This document shows, piece by piece, positions 1-9,200 of a stretch of 64,000 bases of DNA (positions are counted from its first letter, which is position 1; each line of letters starts with the position of its first letter). Source of the stretch: Alicyclobacillus sp. (GTDB taxonomy: Bacteria > Bacillota > Bacilli > Alicyclobacillales > Alicyclobacillaceae); the NCBI RefSeq assembly GCF_023511815.1, contig NZ_JAIMAV010000004.1, forward strand, positions 1-64,000. The letters run 5' to 3'. The notes under the pieces are model-generated. The model searched no databases. It saw nothing but the letters and a program-made list of their open reading frames with translations, and had not been told where the DNA came from. The translations under genes were made by a program, and so were the position numbers.

Positions 1-400
1 CGATGGTCTTGATGTTCGGCAACTCGTTGAGGATTGGTTCAATCAAGCCGGAAAACTCGGCGTCCACCACCAGCACCTTCGTGTCGGAATGGTTTAAGAT
101 GTATTTTATCTCCCCGGAGGACAGGCGAATGTTGATGGACACCAGTACGGCGCCAAGAAGAGGAACACCGTAATGGGCTTCCAGCATCGGGGGGATGTTG
201 GGGCAGAGGAAGGCCACCTTATCGCCCCTCCCCACGCCTAAACCGGCCAGGGCGCTGGCCAGACGGTGTACCCTGGCATTAAACTCTTTATAGGTAAAGC
301 GCTGGTCCCCGTGGACGACAGCCACTTTATCGGGGAAAACATCGGTGCTGCGCTTTAAAAAATTGAGCGGTGAAAGAATGTCGTAATTAACTTTTTTCAT
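1..400 (-). CDS. AMP-dependent acyl-CoA synthetase/ligase, N-terminal fragment (runs off the window edge)
   Basis: Manual reverse translation from ATG at 400: MKKVNYDILSPLNFLKRSTDVFPDKVAVVHGDQRFTYKEFNARVHRLASALAGLGVGRGDKVAFLCPNIPPMLEAHYGVPLLGAVLVSINIRLSSGEIKYILNHSDTKVLVVDAEF..., typical AMP-binding N-terminus; RBS GAGGGAGG upstream. Lower GC than the rest of the window. Confidence 0.9.
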   Translation of the reverse strand, partial: MKKVNYDILSPLNFLKRSTDVFPDKVAVVHGDQRFTYKEFNARVHRLASALAGLGVGRGDKVAFLCPNIPPMLEAHYGVPLLGAVLVSINIRLSSGEIKYILNHSDTKVLVVDAEFSGLIEPILNELPNIKTI

Positions 401-876
401 GATAAGCCTCCCTCTTTGATTTAATCATTAGATTAACACCAATTGAAAACGATGATATGGTTAAGGCTTGCGCCAATCACCTCCTACCGCATAGAAACCT
501 TTGCCTCATTCCTTCGAGTTAATTCTCATGCAAATAACGTGACAGAATTATCTTGAAATTCTCTCAATTGTCGTTAATAGGTGGTGAGTTGATGTATTTT
601 AAGGTTAAACAGATATTATAAGGATTAATTGTATCTTTCTCATGGTGACTGGCTGTAATGATTTTCTACTAACATGGATAGGATAACCGTGGGAGGACTG
701 TGTTTAACAGGACTAACCCCAGTGTAAACAAATGGCGATATGTAAATCAGTTGAGTCACGTGTTTTAAGCTGTCCTATTGCCACCTGCCTTGCGATTCAT
801 ATAAAATAATATCCCAAAGAGATTATAAAACAGGGGTTTTTGAAAACCAGAAAGCCATTTGAAGGGAGACTGTTCA

Positions 877-915
877 ATGTACTGGGAAACCAAGGGAAAG
901 GGCAACAGCGAAGCC
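877..915 (+). pseudogene. 5' end of a small pyruvate-kinase alpha/beta-domain-like protein, truncated at a junction
   Basis: RBS GAAGGGAG then [17 protein letters not shown]..., resembling the start of stand-alone PK_C-like proteins (MYFEKPGxxNTEET); similarity stops where carB-like sequence begins. Short match, family call is tentative. Confidence 0.45.
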
Positions 916-1160
916 ACCGTGGCGGAGGCGCTGCGCCGCGGCTGGAGCGTGGATCGCCTGTACGAGCTGACGCGGATTGACCGCTGGTTCCTGCGCAAGG
1001 TGCGGCGGATCGTCGACATGGAAGCGAGGCTGGCGGAGCCGGCGGTCCGCGCGATGTTCGTGCAAGGCGAGCCGGCATCCGCCTGTCCGGTGTTCGTCGA
1101 AGCGAAGCGCATGGGCTATCCGGATGCGGTCATCGCCCGCATCTGGGGTGTCGAGGAACG
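912..1160 (+). pseudogene. carB: Carbamoyl-phosphate synthase large subunit internal fragment
   Basis: Plus-frame translation [37 protein letters not shown]...[24 protein letters not shown] matches the CarB segment [25 protein letters not shown]...EAKRxGFSDxxIA; neither end of the gene is present. Confidence 0.85.
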
Positions 1161-2868
1161 TGATCTTGCGGCCGTTCACCTCGACCTGATAGGCGCCGAT
1201 GTGCTGCGTGATGCCGCCGGCTTCGGTCGCGACCACCCGGCTTTTGCGGATGGCGTCGAGCAAGGTGGTCTTGCCGTGGTCGACGTGCCCCATGATGGTG
1301 ACCACCGGCGGGCGCGCCACGAGATCCTCGGGATTGTCCGCCTCCACCAACATGTCGATGGCCTCTTCATCCACCGGCTCCTTGACGATGAGCTCGACCC
1401 CGTACTCGCCCGCGATGAGCTCCATCGCGTCCGTGTCAATCTCCTGGTTGATGGTGGCCATCACGCCGAGGAACAGGAGTTTCTTGATGATCTCCGACGC
1501 CTCGCGGTGCAACAGCTTCGCGAACTCGCCGACGGTCATCGGCCCCTCGACCGTCACCTGGCTCGGCACATCCTGGCGCCCGTTGCCGCCGGAACGGCGC
1601 CGCCCGCCGGGGCGCTGCACCAGCTTTTCCTCGTTGAAGCGCTCCTTGCGATCCCGGTCGAAATCCTTCTGCCCGCGTTCGCGCTCTTTCTCCTTGGCCT
1701 TGGAGGCGGGGCTCACGGGCTTCTGAGCCACGGCCGCCGCCCCGCGGCCGGGCCCGCCAAAACCGCCCGGCCTGCCGCCGCGGGACGCGCCGCCGGAAAA
1801 TCCACCGCCGCCGAAGCCGCCGCCCCCGAAGCCGCGGTTCCCGCGGTCACGGCCCTCCGTGAAGCCGCCGGGCCGCCCGCTTCGGCCACGGTCTCCGCCG
1901 GGGCCGCCGAAGCCGCCGCGCGGGCCCCGGTCGCCCCCGGGGCCGCCGGGCCGTCCGCCGCCGCGAGCGCCCCCGTTGCGATCCCGGTCGAAGCCTCGCC
2001 CGCCGCCGCGGTCACCCCAGCCGCCGCCACCGGCACCACCGGCGCCGCCCCGGCCACGGTCTGGGCGATTCCCGCGGTCCATGCCGCCGCGGTCCTGACC
2101 CGCCCGGTCGTATCCCGGACGGTCCTGGCGCTCCGGCCGTCCGCCGCGATCGCCCGCCGGCCGCTCTCCGGTGCCGCGATCCCCGCGCCCGTTGCGGTCC
2201 ACGCCGTTTCTCTCTCCGCCTCTGTCGCGCCGTTCCACACCGGAAGCCGGGCTCGTCGCGGGACGCGCGCCCGCCGCGGCCCGGGCGTCCGCCATCCGGC
2301 CCGCATCCATGCGCGCCGTGCCCGCGCCGCCCGTCTGCCGGTCCTCCCGTTCCACTGGCGCCGGTGTCGCCGCGCCGGGAACCGTGCCCGCCTGGGCCAC
2401 GCGGGCGGCCGGATCGGCCGCGGCCCCCGCACCTGACGCGGCTCCGCCCTGAGCGCGGTCCGCTTCCGGACGCCCCGGCCGACCCGGTGCCTGGGTCCCG
2501 TTCCCGCCGTGTGTGCCGTTTCCACCGCGCACGCCCGCCGCGGCCGCCGGCCGGGAACCGTCCCGCCAACCGCCGCCGGGATGCGCCTGCGCCCTGGCCT
2601 GTTGCTCCTGGCGCTGCTGCTCCTGCCGCGCAGCGCGCTCGCGCTGCCGCTGCTTCTCGCGCAGCTCCCGTTCCACTTCCGACGCGTGCCGCTGCGCCGC
2701 CCGCTGCTTCACGTCGGCGAAGAACTGCTCCACCTTCTTGACCATGTCATCATCCATCACGCTCATGTGGTTGGCCACGGGCACGTCGAGGCGGTTGAGG
2801 ATGGTCAGGATCTCCTTGCTCGACATGTTCAGTTGCTTCGCGTACTCGTACACCCGAAGTTTCGCCAA
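1145..2868 (-). pseudogene. infB: Translation initiation factor IF-2, N-terminal part only; truncated within the G3 motif
   Basis: [27 protein letters not shown]... (TTG start at 2868 with GGGGGTG RBS), long Gly/Arg-rich linker, then [54 protein letters not shown], after which homology ends. Confidence 0.93.
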
Positions 2869-3219
2869 AGGCTTCACCCCCGAAGAATTCCCCCGTGTAC
2901 TGCAACAGTTTGCCGGTGAACCCGGGGTCGGTCACACCCGCCACGACCGTCGGCCCGCGCCCCAGCGCGCGGCCCAATTCGTTTCGGTCAAAACACACCA
3001 ACACCTGTATCCCGTAAAACGCGCACTTGTCGCGCACCTTTTTCGCCACGTTCGATCCCGCATCCGACGCCAGAAGCACCAACCGCACCCGGCCGGCGGC
3101 GAGGGCATCCAACAGCACATCCGTCCCCGCCACAACACCGCGGGCCCGCTTCGCGAGCCCCAGAAGACCCAGCGCCCGGTCCCGCGCCCCGCGACCCTGC
3201 GGCTCACGCGCCACCGCCG
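2750..3219 (-). CDS. ylxQ: L7Ae-family ribosomal-associated protein YlxQ
   Basis: [72 protein letters not shown]; position between ylxR and infB. Start estimated; C-terminus overlaps the infB start. Confidence 0.8.
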
Positions 3220-3488
3220 GGCACCTCCGCCAACCGTGCCTCGAGCTCGTCGTACACACCCTCCGGAATCGGATGCTTGAGCGCGCGCTCGAGCGATTTT
3301 CGTTTGCGCGCCTGGCGCAGGCAATCGGCCTTGGGGCACAGATACGCGCCGCGGCCGTTGCGCTTCCCCGTCGCATCGAGCAGAATCTGCTCCTCGGGCG
3401 TCAGCACCACGCGGATCAACGAACGTTTGGGAAACATCTCCTGACAACCGACGCACTTGCGCAAAGGCACTTTCCGCGGCCGCTGCAT
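3204..3488 (-). CDS. ylxR: RNA-binding protein YlxR (RnpM family, DUF448)
   Basis: MQRPRKVPLRKCVGCQEMFPKRSLIRVVLTPEEQILLDATGKRNGRGAYLCPKADCLRQARKRKSLERAL; nusA-ylxR-ylxQ-infB order. Confidence 0.95.
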   Translation of the reverse strand: MQRPRKVPLRKCVGCQEMFPKRSLIRVVLTPEEQILLDATGKRNGRGAYLCPKADCLRQARKRKSLERALKHPIPEGVYDELEARLAEVPGGGA

Positions 3489-3505
3489 GCCTCACGCCTC
3501 CTCGC

Positions 3506-4624
3506 CTACGGCTCGTTCAGCCAGTCGGCCGAGAGGGTGCCGACCTCGTCGTCGTCCTCGAACTCCGTGATGCGGCCGAACATCCCCAGCTCCGCCGCCT
3601 GCGTCTCGCTCTTGATGTCAATCTTCCATCCCGTCAGCTTCGCCGCCAGGCGCGCGTTCTGCCCCTCCTTGCCGATGGCCAGAGACAGCTGGTGGTCGGG
3701 GACGACGGCGCGGGCGACCTTGTCCTCCTCGAAAATCTGGACCGACACCACCTTCGCCGGCGACAGGGCGTTGGAGACAAACTCCCCCGGATCCTCGCTC
3801 CACTTGATGATGTCAATCTTCTCGCCGCCCAGCTCGTTGACGACCGCCTGCACCCGCATGCCGCGCGAGCCGACGCAGGCGCCGATGGGATCGACCTCCG
3901 GGTTGCGGGAATGGACGGCGATCTTCGACCGGTGCCCCGCCTCGCGCGCGACCGCCTTGATCTCCACGACCCCGTCGTAGATCTCCGGCACCTCGAGTTC
4001 AAACAGCCGCTTCAACAGACCCGGGTGTGTCCGCGACAGGACCACCTGCGGACCCTTGCTGGTCCGCTCGACCCGGGTGATGTACGCCTTGACGTGATCC
4101 CCCGGCCGAAACCGGTCGTTCGGCATCTGTTCGGACACCGGCAGAATGGCCTCCGTCTGCCCGAGATCGACGTACACCGCGCGCGCGTCCTGCCGTCCGA
4201 CCACCCCGGTGACGATGTCCTCGGCGCGATCGACAAACTTGCTGTACACGATGGACCGCTCCGCCTCGCGGATGCGCTGCGTCACCACCTGCTTGGCGGT
4301 CTGCGCCGCGATGCGCCCGAAATCGCGCGGTGTCACCTCAATCTCGACGATGTCCCCGAGTTGATAGTTGGGGTTGATGTCCAGCGCCGCGTCGAGCGAG
4401 ATCTCCAGGCGCGTGTCCTGCGGCTCCTCGACCACCGTCTTGCGGGCGAACACCTTCACCTCGCCCGACTCCCGGTTGATCTCCACGCGCACGTTGGGCG
4501 CCGAATTGAAATTCCGTTTGTACCCGGAGATCAACGCCGCCTCGATGGCCTCCAGCAGCGTGTCCTTGTCGATCCCCTTCTCCCGCTGCAACTGTTCCAG
4601 CGCGTCGATGAACTCGGCATTCAT
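3506..4624 (-). CDS. nusA: Transcription termination/antitermination factor NusA
   Basis: S1/KH signature, GACVGSRGMRVQAVVNELGGEKIDIIKWSEDP; operon context. Confidence 0.97.
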   Translation of the reverse strand: MNAEFIDALEQLQREKGIDKDTLLEAIEAALISGYKRNFNSAPNVRVEINRESGEVKVFARKTVVEEPQDTRLEISLDAALDINPNYQLGDIVEIEVTPRDFGRIAAQTAKQVVTQRIREAERSIVYSKFVDRAEDIVTGVVGRQDARAVYVDLGQTEAILPVSEQMPNDRFRPGDHVKAYITRVERTSKGPQVVLSRTHPGLLKRLFELEVPEIYDGVVEIKAVAREAGHRSKIAVHSRNPEVDPIGACVGSRGMRVQAVVNELGGEKIDIIKWSEDPGEFVSNALSPAKVVSVQIFEEDKVARAVVPDHQLSLAIGKEGQNARLAAKLTGWKIDIKSETQAAELGMFGRITEFEDDDEVGTLSADWLNEP

Positions 4625-4645
4625 GACACGGCTCCTCCTCCCTTC

Positions 4646-5119
4646 CTACAGCTCCACGGCCAACCGCGCGGCGGCCACTTTCTCCACCGGGATCCGGACC
4701 GTCTTCCGAACCCCCTTCACCGCGAACGACACGGTCAGGGACTCGCCGTCGTACTCGGTCAGCTCCCCTTCGTACACCTTCTGGCCCTGCCACGGTTCGT
4801 ACAGGGAGACGTGCACGAGGTGGCCGACGGCCCGTTCGTAGTCGGACGGTTTTTTGAGCGGGCGTTCCGCGCCCGGCGAGGAGACCTCGAGAAAGTAGGA
4901 GGAAGGGATTGGGTCCACCTCGTCCAGCTTCTCCGACAGGCGTTCACTCACCCGCGTGCAATCGTCGATGTCCACCCCGCCCTCTTTGTCGATGAACACG
5001 CGCAGGTACCAGTTGGCACCCTCCTTCTTGTACTCCACATCGACCAGTTCCACGCCCGCCTCCCGGGCGATGGGCAGGGCCAGTTGCTCCACGATCTCCG
5101 TCACGCGTTCCTTGGGCAC
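4646..5119 (-). CDS. rimP: Ribosome maturation factor RimP
   Basis: [75 protein letters not shown] start at 5119 after an AGGTACAGGC region. Confidence 0.95.
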   Translation of the reverse strand: MPKERVTEIVEQLALPIAREAGVELVDVEYKKEGANWYLRVFIDKEGGVDIDDCTRVSERLSEKLDEVDPIPSSYFLEVSSPGAERPLKKPSDYERAVGHLVHVSLYEPWQGQKVYEGELTEYDGESLTVSFAVKGVRKTVRIPVEKVAAARLAVEL

Positions 5120-5266
5120 GCCTGTACCTCCTTCAGTGCTGCTCGCCGCGGTGCCCCGGGGTGCCCGCCACGCCGCCACCCGCCGCATCGGCGGCCGGGC
5201 CCGCATGGCCCAGGGGCTCACACGCCGCCGACCCGCCGTCCACACCTCGCGACCCCGCTTCATACA

Positions 5267-5295
5267 GCGAAGAGTGGGTAACCCCCACTCTTCGC
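5267..5295 (-). promoter_or_regulatory. Perfect 12-bp inverted repeat in the 5' leader of rimP-nusA-infB (rimP-leader-like hairpin)
   Basis: GCGAAGAGTGGG-taacc-CCCACTCTTCGC; lies downstream of the predicted promoter and ~150 nt upstream of the rimP start. Confidence 0.75.
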
Positions 5296-5325
5296 GTCAC
5301 AGCCTATACGAAGTCTAACGAGTTG

Positions 5326-5354
5326 AGTATACCACCTTCTGCCGCTGCCTGCAA
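5326..5354 (-). promoter_or_regulatory. Predicted sigma-A promoter for the rimP-nusA-ylxRQ-infB operon
   Basis: Minus strand TTGCAG (5354-5349), 17-nt spacer, TATACT (5331-5326). Confidence 0.75.
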
Positions 5355-5454
5355 ACACAGATTTCTCCGGCATTCGCGGGGGTGAACGATGCGGGAAGGA
5401 TTCCGGCGGCTCCGTCGCGAACCCTAGGACGTACCCCTGACAGGAAGGCGGTTG

Positions 5455-6183
5455 ATGACCTTGCAAACCTCGATGGAAACCGGGCACCTCCTCGTGATCA
5501 CCGGCAACATGATGTCCGGGAAGACCGAGGAGTTGATCGCCCGCCTGCGCACCGCCAAACGAATCGAAACCATCCGCGCCGAAGCCGCGCGCCGCGAGGG
5601 GCGCCGGCGAGCGCCGCGGCGGATCGGCGTGTACAAACACGGCCTCGACCGGCGGTATTCGGACACCGAGATCGCCAGCCACGGCGGCCAGCGGATTCAG
5701 GCCACCCCCGTGTTCAGCGCCATGGAGCTGTGGCAGCGCTGCGTGGAGGACGACGTCCGCATCGTGGCCTGCGACGAGGTGCAGTTTTTCATGGAGCGGG
5801 ACGAGGAGGGATGGGTGATTGTCCGCGTGCTGATGGCGCTGGTCCAACGGGGCTGCCAGGTGATGGTCTCGGGCCTCGACAAGGACTTTCGCGGCATGCC
5901 GTTCGGCCCCATGGGCGACATCCTCGCCCTCGCCGACGAGCGGGTCAGCCTGACCGCCACCTGCATGCGCTGCGGAGCGCCCGCCGTCCTGCCGCAACGG
6001 CTCATCGACGGCCGGCCGGCGGACTGGAACGATCCCATCGTCCAACCGGGCGCGATGGAATCGTACGAGCCCCGGTGCCGGCGCTGCCACGAGACCGCGC
6101 CCCCGTCCGGCTGGGACATCGCGGGCGACGCGCGGGCGCAGGCCGCCGCGACCCGCGATGGCGGGAATCCCCCATCGCGGTGA
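5455..6183 (+). CDS. tdk: Thymidine kinase
   Basis: GHLLVITGNMMSGKTEELIARLR (P-loop), IVACDEVQFF, LTATCMRCGAPA and YEPRCRRCH zinc ligands; RBS AGGAAGGCGG; opposite strand to neighbours. Confidence 0.9.
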   Translation: MTLQTSMETGHLLVITGNMMSGKTEELIARLRTAKRIETIRAEAARREGRRRAPRRIGVYKHGLDRRYSDTEIASHGGQRIQATPVFSAMELWQRCVEDDVRIVACDEVQFFMERDEEGWVIVRVLMALVQRGCQVMVSGLDKDFRGMPFGPMGDILALADERVSLTATCMRCGAPAVLPQRLIDGRPADWNDPIVQPGAMESYEPRCRRCHETAPPSGWDIAGDARAQAAATRDGGNPPSR

Positions 6184-6256
6184 ACCGCCCGCGCGGGATT
6201 CGCCCAACCCCGCAACCGCCCGCGACGCGGGAGGCCCCCGTTTCCCGCCGGCGCCG

Positions 6257-9200
6257 TCAGAACAGCGACAGCTGATTGGTCTCCGGCAGGCCCTTCAAAC
6301 ACCCCAGCTGTTCGAGGACGTCAATCACGTTGCGGCCCACCCGGCTGCGCTCCTGCAGGTCCTGCACCGACAGAAACGGCCCGCCCTGGCACGCCTGGTG
6401 AAGGCTTTTCGCCGCCGCCTCGCCGATGCCGGGCACGGCCGCGAACGGCGGCAGGAGCGCCCGCTCCTCCTCCCGAATCAGAAACTGGGTCGCGTGCGAT
6501 TGCATCAGGTCAATCGGCAGGAAGCGAAATCCCCGCACCACCATCTCCAGCGCCACCTCGAGCACCGTCAACAGGCTCTTCTCCTTGGGCGACGCGCCGT
6601 TTCCCTTCTGTTCAATCTCCTCAATCCGCCGCACGATGGCCTCCCGCCCCTGGACCATCAGCTCCGGTTCAAAATCATCGGCGCGAACCGTGAAATACGT
6701 CGCGTAGAACGCCAGCGGGTGGTGGACCTTGAACCACGCGATGCGCATGGCCATCAGCACGTAGGCCGCCGCGTGCGCCTTCGGGAACATGTACTTGATC
6801 TTTCGCCCCGACTCGATGTACCACTCCGGCACCCCGAACTGGCGCATGTACTCGGCGTCCTCTTCCTTGACGCCCTTGCCCTTGCGGATGGACTCCATGA
6901 TCTTGAACGCCCGGGCCGGTTCCAGCCCTTTGTAGATCAGGTACACCATGATGTCGTCGCGGGCGCAGATCACCTCCGACAGGGTCGCGATCCCGCTGCG
7001 GATCAGATCCTGGGCGTTGTTCAGCCACACGTCCGTGCCGTGCGACAGACCCGAGATGCGCACCAGCTCCGAGAACGTCGTCGGCCGCGTGTCCTCCAGC
7101 ATCTGGCGGACGAATTTCGTCCCGAACTCCGGGATGGCGTACGTCCCCGTCGCCGAGCGGATGTCCTCCGGCTTGACGCCGAGCGTCTCCGTACCGCGGA
7201 AGAGACCGAGGACGAGCGGATCGTCCATGGGAATGGACTTCGGATCCACGCCGGTGAGGTCCTGCAGCATGCGGATCACCGTCGGATCGTCGTGCCCGAG
7301 GATGTCCAGTTTCAGCAGGCAGTTCTCGAGGCCCGAGTGGTAATCGAAGTGCGTCGTCAGGGTACCCGCGTTTTTGTCGTCCGCCGGATATTGGACCGGT
7401 GTGAAGTCGTAGATCGACTTGTAGTGGGGCACCACCACCTGGCCGCCCGGGTGTTGGCCGGTCGTGCGCTTGATGCCGGTGCAGCCCTTGACCAACCGGT
7501 CGATCTCGGCGTTGCGCAGGATCAGCCCCCGCTCCTCGGCGAACTTGCGCACGTACCCGTAGGCGGTCTTCTCCGCCACCGCGGAGATGGTGCCGGCGCG
7601 AAACACGTGGTCTTTGCCGAACAGCTCCTCCGTGTACCGGTGCGCCCGCGGCTGGTACTCGCCCGAGAAGTTGAGGTCGATGTCCGGCACCTTGTCGCCG
7701 TTGAACCCGAGGAACGTCTCGAACGGGATGTCCTGTCCGTCCTTGTGCAACGCCGTCCCGCATTGCGGGCAGTCCTTGGCGGGCAGGTCGAATCCGGATC
7801 CGACCGATCCGTCGGTGATGAACTCGCTGTACCGGCACGCCGGGCAGCGGTAGTGCGGCGGCAGCGGGTTGACCTCGGTGATGTCGGTCATCGTCGCCAC
7901 CAGCGAGGAGCCGACCGATCCCCGGCTGCCGACCAGGTATCCGTCGGACAGGGACTTGACCACCAGTTTGTGCGCGATGAGGTAGATCACCGCGAACCCG
8001 TTCTGGATGATGGAGTTGAGCTCCTTCTCCAGCCGCGCCGCGACGATGTCGGGCAGCGGGTCGCCGTACAGGCGTTTGGCCTTCTCGTACGCCATCCGGG
8101 TGATCTCCTCCTCCGCCCCGTCGATGACGGGCGTGAACAGCTCATCCGGAATGGGCTTGACCGGCTCCGCCAGCGCGGCGATGCGCCGGGTGTTGGTGAC
8201 GACCACGTCGTGAGCGTCCTGGCCGAGGTGCTCGAACTCCGCCAGCATCTCGTCGGTCGTCCGCAGATACATGGGCGGTTGATGGGCCGCATCGGCCCCG
8301 TTCTGCGCCTGGAGGAACACCTCGCGGTAGATGCCGTCGTTCGGATGCACGTAGTGCGCATCACCCGTCGCCACCACCGGGATGTTCAGCCGCCGGCCGA
8401 TCTCCACCAACTGCCGGTGCATGTCCCGGATGCTCTGCAGGCTCTGCACCAGCTCCTCGCGGACCAGATTCTCGTAGTGGCTGACCGGCTGCAGTTCGAT
8501 GAAATCGTAGAAGCGGCAGATCTCCTCAATCTCGTCGGTCGACTTGCCGCGTAAAAACGCCTGCACCACCTCGCCCTGCTGGCAGGCGCTGCCCACCAGA
8601 AGTCCCTCGCGCAGCCGCACCAGTTCACTGCGCGGGATGCGCGGCGTCCGGTGCAGGTACCGGGTGTGCGCCAGCGAGACCAGCTCATACAGATTGCGCA
8701 ATCCCGTCTGGTTGAGCACGAGCAGCGTGGCGTGAAACGGCCGCGTCCGCGTCACGTCGACCCCCTGCATCAGGGCGTTCAGCTCGTCGAGCCGCGTGAC
8801 GCCCCGCTTCTCCAGATCGGCCAGCATGTGCGCGAACACCTTCCCCGTCGCCTCGGCGTCGGCCAGGGCCCGGTGGTGGTTCACCAGTTCGACGGAGAAC
8901 TTCTGCGTCAACGTCTTCAACTTATAATTTTTCTCGCCCGGATAGAGAACGCGCGCCAGCGCCAGCGTGTCGATCACGGGCTCCTCCCAGGGCGGCATGC
9001 CGAGGCGCTGCGCGCACTGGCCCAGAAAGCCGACGTCGAATTCCGCGTTGTGCGCCACCCACACGGCGCCGGACGCGAATTCGCGAAATTTCTCCAGCGC
9101 CTCCGCCAACTTCGGCTGGCCCACCAGCATCTCCGGCGTGATTCCGGTCAGGTCGGAGATCTTTTGGGACAGGGCCCGCTCCGGGTCAATCAGGGTGGCG

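Noticed and set aside
859-2436. 525-aa plus-strand ORF ([15 protein letters not shown]...)
   Set aside because: Its N-terminus is the PK-like/carB chimera and the rest is antisense to infB's G/R-rich linker (Ala/Pro/Arg-rich nonsense); not a real gene.
5267-5295. Terminator for rimP
   Set aside because: It lies upstream of rimP in the direction of transcription and lacks a T-tract on the minus strand; better read as a leader hairpin.
6158-8554. 798-aa plus-strand ORF
   Set aside because: Antisense to polC; His/Arg/Leu-rich shadow translation typical of high-GC DNA.
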